The notes beneath the pieces are model-generated. The model was not told the DNA's origin. It did no database searches and was given only the letters and a program-made list of their open reading frames with translations. Positions 5,435 through 7,729 of a DNA stretch of 7,729 bases are shown here, one piece after another; within the stretch, counting starts at the first letter, position 1, and each line of letters starts with the position of its first letter. The position numbers and the translations under genes were made by a program. Where the stretch lies: assembly GCA_938036585.1 (NCBI GenBank), contig CALHQN010000203.1, forward strand, positions 1 to 7,729, in the 5' to 3' direction. Source of the DNA: an uncultured Campylobacter sp. Its GTDB lineage: Bacteria; Campylobacterota; Campylobacteria; Campylobacterales; Campylobacteraceae.

Positions 5435-6337
5435 ATGATAACCGCGAAGGCTCTTTACGCATCCGCTCGCCTTAGATCGCTACCTCTTAGCATCTCGGGC
5501 GTACTACTCGGCAGCGGCGCAGCATACGGCGCGGGCGCGTTTAGGGCCGATATTTTCGCGCTGGCGCTGCTTACGACGCTGCTGTTTCAGGTGCTAAGCG
5601 ACTACGCCAACGACTACGGCGATGCGGTGAAAGGCACCGACGACGATGGCAGGTTGGGGCCGCGCCGCGCGATCCAAACGGGACAGATGAGCGCCGAGCA
5701 GATGAAGCGCGTCATCGTCGCTATGGCGCTGCTTTCGGCACTTTCGAGCCTCGCGCTAAGCGTTTTGGCGTTTGGCGAGCGGTTTTATCTCGTGCTACTG
5801 TTTTTGGCGCTGGGCGGTGCGTCGATATATGCGGCGATCCGCTACACCGTGGGTGCCGGTGCATACGGGTATCGGGGACTCGGCGACGTTTTCGTGTTTT
5901 TGTTTTTTGGACTACTAAGCGTGCTGGGTTCGTACTTTTTATACGCGCGATCGCTTGATGCGGCGCTGCTGCTGCCTGCGTGTGCGTGCGGGATGCTAAG
6001 CACGGCGGTGCTAAATTTAAATAATATGCGCGACGTGCAAAACGATGCGCTCAAAGGCAAACGCACAATCCCAGTGCGTATCGGACTGCGCGCGGCCAAG
6101 CGCTACCACTACGCGCTAATCGCGGGCGGGGCGGGTCTGATGCTTTGCTACTCGCTTTTGCGCGGCGAGCAGGGCGTAAAACTACTCTACATAGCTAGCT
6201 TTGCGCCGCTTGTGTGGCACCTATTTTTCGTCTTAAAAGTGCGAGAATGTCGCGACTTCGACGGGCAGCTAAAGGTAGTCGCACTCTGCACATTTGCGAT
6301 GTCGGCGCTGTTTTTTATCGGAGAAATTCTGAGTTAA
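5435..6337 (+). CDS. menA: 1,4-dihydroxy-2-naphthoate polyprenyltransferase (MenA, UbiA family)
   Basis: MenA joins a polyprenyl chain to 1,4-dihydroxy-2-naphthoate with loss of CO2, giving demethylmenaquinone in the inner membrane. The 300-residue product has the usual MenA length and eight or nine hydrophobic spans. Both Asp-rich prenyl-diphosphate motifs are present: SDYANDYGDAVKGTDDD (Asp56, Asn59, Asp60, Asp63) with the MenA-typical GRLGPRRAIQTG directly after, and NLNNMRDVQNDALKGKRT (Asp200, Asp204). The stretches YGYRGLGDVFVFLFFG and IPVRIGLRAAKRYH are also MenA-like rather than UbiA- or MqnP-like. The ATG at 5435 follows AAAGG (5424-5428) by 6 bases. No other men gene is visible. Campylobacter is usually credited with the futalosine route, so this assignment is worth checking, but the family motifs are strong. 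Confidence 0.9.
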   Translation: MITAKALYASARLRSLPLSISGVLLGSGAAYGAGAFRADIFALALLTTLLFQVLSDYANDYGDAVKGTDDDGRLGPRRAIQTGQMSAEQMKRVIVAMALLSALSSLALSVLAFGERFYLVLLFLALGGASIYAAIRYTVGAGAYGYRGLGDVFVFLFFGLLSVLGSYFLYARSLDAALLLPACACGMLSTAVLNLNNMRDVQNDALKGKRTIPVRIGLRAAKRYHYALIAGGAGLMLCYSLLRGEQGVKLLYIASFAPLVWHLFFVLKVRECRDFDGQLKVVALCTFAMSALFFIGEILS

Positions 6338-6344
6338 ATTTAAA

Positions 6345-6381
6345 CGCCGCGCGGATAAAATTTACGAAATGCGGCGCGGCG
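6345..6381. terminator. GC-rich hairpin just after the prenyltransferase gene
   Basis: CGCCGCGC (6345-6352) pairs perfectly with GCGCGGCG (6374-6381) over a 21-base loop, starting 8 bases after the menA stop. There is no T run behind it, so it is not a textbook intrinsic terminator. It could act with Rho or protect the 3' end. Confidence 0.35.
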
Positions 6382-6883
6382 GCAAAGTCCTCTTGCGCGC
6401 AAAACACTTCGGCATAAGCTCTCATATTTTGCGAGAAACCCATTTGTGCATAGAAAAGTATTCCGCGGCAAGCTCACTTAATGAGAACGTCCATAGCACA
6501 GTCTATGTCCGCCTAATGTCTAGCGTGATAAAATTTAAGAGGGCAGACTACGAAACCTCCGCGGCTGTCTCGTATCGTCAAATTAAGCGAGCAAAAGCCG
6601 CTCTTAAGTCCATACAAGCCCCGTCACACCACGCTTTAATTGCCGTTTTGACGGCGAGTTGCCCGCCTTTTGCGTCAAATTTAAAAACTAGAGCATTAAT
6701 TCTACAAAAGGCCCGCGTGTTTGGCGCAGTGGGCTTTGTGCTTATTGCACGGCGGCAGTTCGCACCGCAAACGTTACTTTAGCCCTACTTTTGAGCCCTC
6801 GCGCCGCTAAAATTTTACTAAATTTTACGCACCGCCTTTTTGAAACGATGCTTGCAAAACCATGTCTTTCTGCACATAGCCCC
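6382..6883. other. About 500 bases without an intact gene, possibly decayed coding sequence
   Basis: The plus strand has a 137-codon frame (6369-6782) with no ribosome site and an implausible composition. The minus strand shows short protein-like stretches broken by stops and frame changes: ALVFKFDAKGGQLAVKTAIK and WCDGACMDLRAAFARLI (about 6580-6680), FSLSELAAEYFSMHKW (about 6445-6490), and in another frame FYAQMGFSQNMRAYAEVF near 6400-6450. FYAQMGF resembles the C-terminal motif of GNAT acetyltransferases, but that is too short to rest on. A bulged hairpin, TTAAG...CTTAA, lies at 6583-6607. I cannot assign a gene. Confidence 0.35.
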
Positions 6884-7176
6884 TTAAAATTCGAAGCAAT
6901 TTTGCACGTTGTTTAGAACTTCGCGGTCGCAATATCCGCCGTTTTGCTCGCAAAAGTCCAAAACCGCCGCCTCATTCGGTACGCGGCGAGCTCGCAAAAT
7001 CCAGTATGAGCCTATGTGCGTGCCGTCGCAGTCGCAGTCGCGATGCGCCAAGCTCTAGCCCAAGAACTCAAATAGCCCCTCAAACTCCGCCCTATTCATA
7101 GACAGGCTCTTTTCAAATACATCTCGCTGCCGCTACGCCGCGAGCTTTTTGAGTTCCTTTTTCTAGATTTTTCCAC
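6884..7176 (-). pseudogene. Decayed DUF2695-family gene
   Basis: Read leftwards in one frame, the product includes RDVFEKSLSMNRAEFEGLFE and a C-terminal VLDFCEQNGGYCDREVLNNV before the TAA at 6884-6886. The GGYCD.EVL.NV ending, the preceding Cys-Asp cluster and the 'F..SL.M....F..LF.FL' N-terminal half are the hallmark of DUF2695, a small family of unknown function (normally about 90-130 residues). The frame is interrupted by TAG at 7133-7135 and TAG at 7055-7057. A good ribosome site, AAGGAG (7182-7187), stands 5 bases before a GTG at 7176. That GTG is in another frame and reaches the body only through a one-base shift in the A-rich stretch around 7150-7170. A tandem GTCGCA hexamer (7025-7042) encodes DCDCD where the family usually has a single CDH-type motif. 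The gene is clearly broken. The family call is mine from motif memory. Confidence 0.72.
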
Positions 7177-7325
7177 TCTTTCTCCTTTGCTGCGCCGCCT
7201 TGCCGCACGAATATCCTTTGGGCGCATTAACCTCATACCCGTCGTCCCCCGCCCTCAAGCGGGATGCAAATTTCATCCAAACCGTGCGCTACCTCGTCTA
7301 TACCGAAATAACGCTTATTAATTTT
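7163..7325 (-). pseudogene. Decayed coding stretch upstream of the DUF2695 remnant
   Basis: On the minus strand KINKRYFGIDEVAHGLDE and ICIPLEGG read well from about 7325 down to a run of five G (C at 7246-7250). One base shift in that run continues the sense frame as DDGYEVNAPKGYSC and GKAAQQRRKSGKI, to a TAG at 7163-7165. Without the shift the frame stops just after the run. After the shift the frame is the same one that later encodes the DUF2695 body. The piece may therefore be the N-terminal region of one longer protein, or a separate gene overlapping the DUF2695 start by a few bases. No ATG is present; an ATT stands where a start would be expected. I do not recognise the protein. Confidence 0.5.
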
Positions 7326-7336
7326 AGCAGAGCGAA

Positions 7337-7367
7337 ATTATAGCAAAAGCAGAGCGCGAAATCGCAA
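7337..7367 (-). promoter_or_regulatory. Extended -10 promoter reading into the decayed genes
   Basis: The minus strand has TGCTATAAT, a perfect TATAAT (7337-7342) with the extended TGn element, and TTGCGA (7362-7367) as a possible -35 at a 19-base spacing. It points leftwards into the DUF2695 region. Transcription would start about 7330. It is the best -10 match in the window with coding-like sequence directly behind it. Confidence 0.55.
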
Positions 7368-7497
7368 ATCCGATGATTAAATTTTATCTAGAATAAAGAG
7401 CTATGTTTTCGGCTAAATTTTGCTGTACCGAAGGATAAAATTTAGCAAATTCGGATGAAATTCTATCGAGTAGATGTGTAGAATTTGACCATAATCT
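7368..7497. other. Spacer upstream of the decayed genes
   Basis: This is an AT-rich spacer with several TAAAATTT and GAATTT words. It has no open frame of note, no hairpin and no promoter beyond the one listed. Confidence 0.5.
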
Positions 7498-7532
7498 AAA
7501 ACAAAAGCGGCCGCGCTCGAAATACGGCCGCT
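7498..7532 (-). terminator. Rho-independent terminator of the right-edge gene
   Basis: On the minus strand AGCGGCCG (from 7532) and CGGCCGCT (to 7506) form a perfect 8-base-pair GC-rich stem over an 11-base loop. TTTGTTTT follows directly. It begins 13 bases after the stop of the gene at 7546. The AAATTTTAAAATTT palindrome lies between stop and stem. Confidence 0.88.
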
Positions 7533-7545
7533 AAATTTTAAAATT

Positions 7546-7729
7546 TTACTTCTCAAACGCCTTTTCTAGGCTAAACGGAAACGCCTGATAGCCCATCGCG
7601 TTGGTCATTTTTATCTCGATTGACGGCTCTTTTGCACCCCATTCAAACTCGTTGATGTGAGGGCTAGGTACGCCGACCGGACGGCCTTTGGCGATATCAA
7701 ACTGCATACCCGCGACCGCCGAGTAAACC
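7546..7729 (-). CDS. C-terminus of an unrecognised protein (partial)
   Basis: The frame is open from the right edge to the TAA at 7546-7548 and gives 60 residues. It begins VYSAVAGMQFDIAKGRPVGV and continues with SPHINEFEWGAKEPSIEIKM before ending PFSLEKAFEK. Codon use matches the other genes and a strong terminator follows, so this is a real gene end. The opening part faintly recalls the C-terminal domain of 5'-nucleotidase-type enzymes, but 60 residues do not allow a call. There is no membrane segment in this part. Confidence 0.85.
   Translation of the reverse strand, partial: VYSAVAGMQFDIAKGRPVGVPSPHINEFEWGAKEPSIEIKMTNAMGYQAFPFSLEKAFEK

Noticed and set aside
6369..6782. 137-codon plus frame after menA
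   Set aside because: It starts inside the GC hairpin, has no ribosome site, and reads as antisense of protein-like minus-strand fragments.

Overview
The window looks like chromosomal DNA of a Campylobacterota bacterium. The closest fit is one of the higher-GC oral Campylobacter (C. gracilis / showae / rectus type). The reasons are codon use, the very frequent AAATTT/AAATTTT words between and inside genes, T-rich promoters and AAGGAG-type ribosome sites. The species is an inference, since no rRNA or other marker gene is present.

Layout from left to right. (1) A leftward partial gene for a secreted lipoprotein (1-676) has a run of ten C (G on its own strand) at 714-723 in its promoter region, a classic arrangement for phase variation. 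(2) A rightward TerC/YgdQ-type membrane protein gene (1003-1722) is followed closely by an unrecognised membrane protein that is split over two frames (1757-2320 and 2334-3200). Both halves carry low-complexity Asn-Ser-Ala tracts encoded by a recurring AATTC word. (3) A small acidic protein of unknown function (3474-3896) follows. (4) A 533-base gap holds palindromes but no convincing gene. (5) A leftward pyridoxal/pyridoxamine kinase (4430-5260) is divergent from a rightward MenA-type prenyltransferase (5435-6337). (6) A 1.2-kb stretch (6338-7497) has no intact gene. Its minus strand contains a clear DUF2695-family pseudogene (6884-7176) with in-frame amber stops, preceded by another decayed coding stretch and an intact-looking extended -10 promoter. 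(7) The window ends in the C-terminus of a leftward gene (7546-7729) with a strong intrinsic terminator at 7498-7532.

The intact genes are mostly unrelated housekeeping functions: a predicted metal exporter, vitamin B6 salvage and menaquinone synthesis. No complete new multigene system is visible, and there is no CRISPR array, tRNA, rRNA or insertion sequence. The items most worth following up are the poly-G switch at the lipoprotein, the frame-split Asn-Ser-rich membrane protein, the presence of a MenA-type enzyme in a lineage usually associated with the futalosine route, and the decayed DUF2695 locus.
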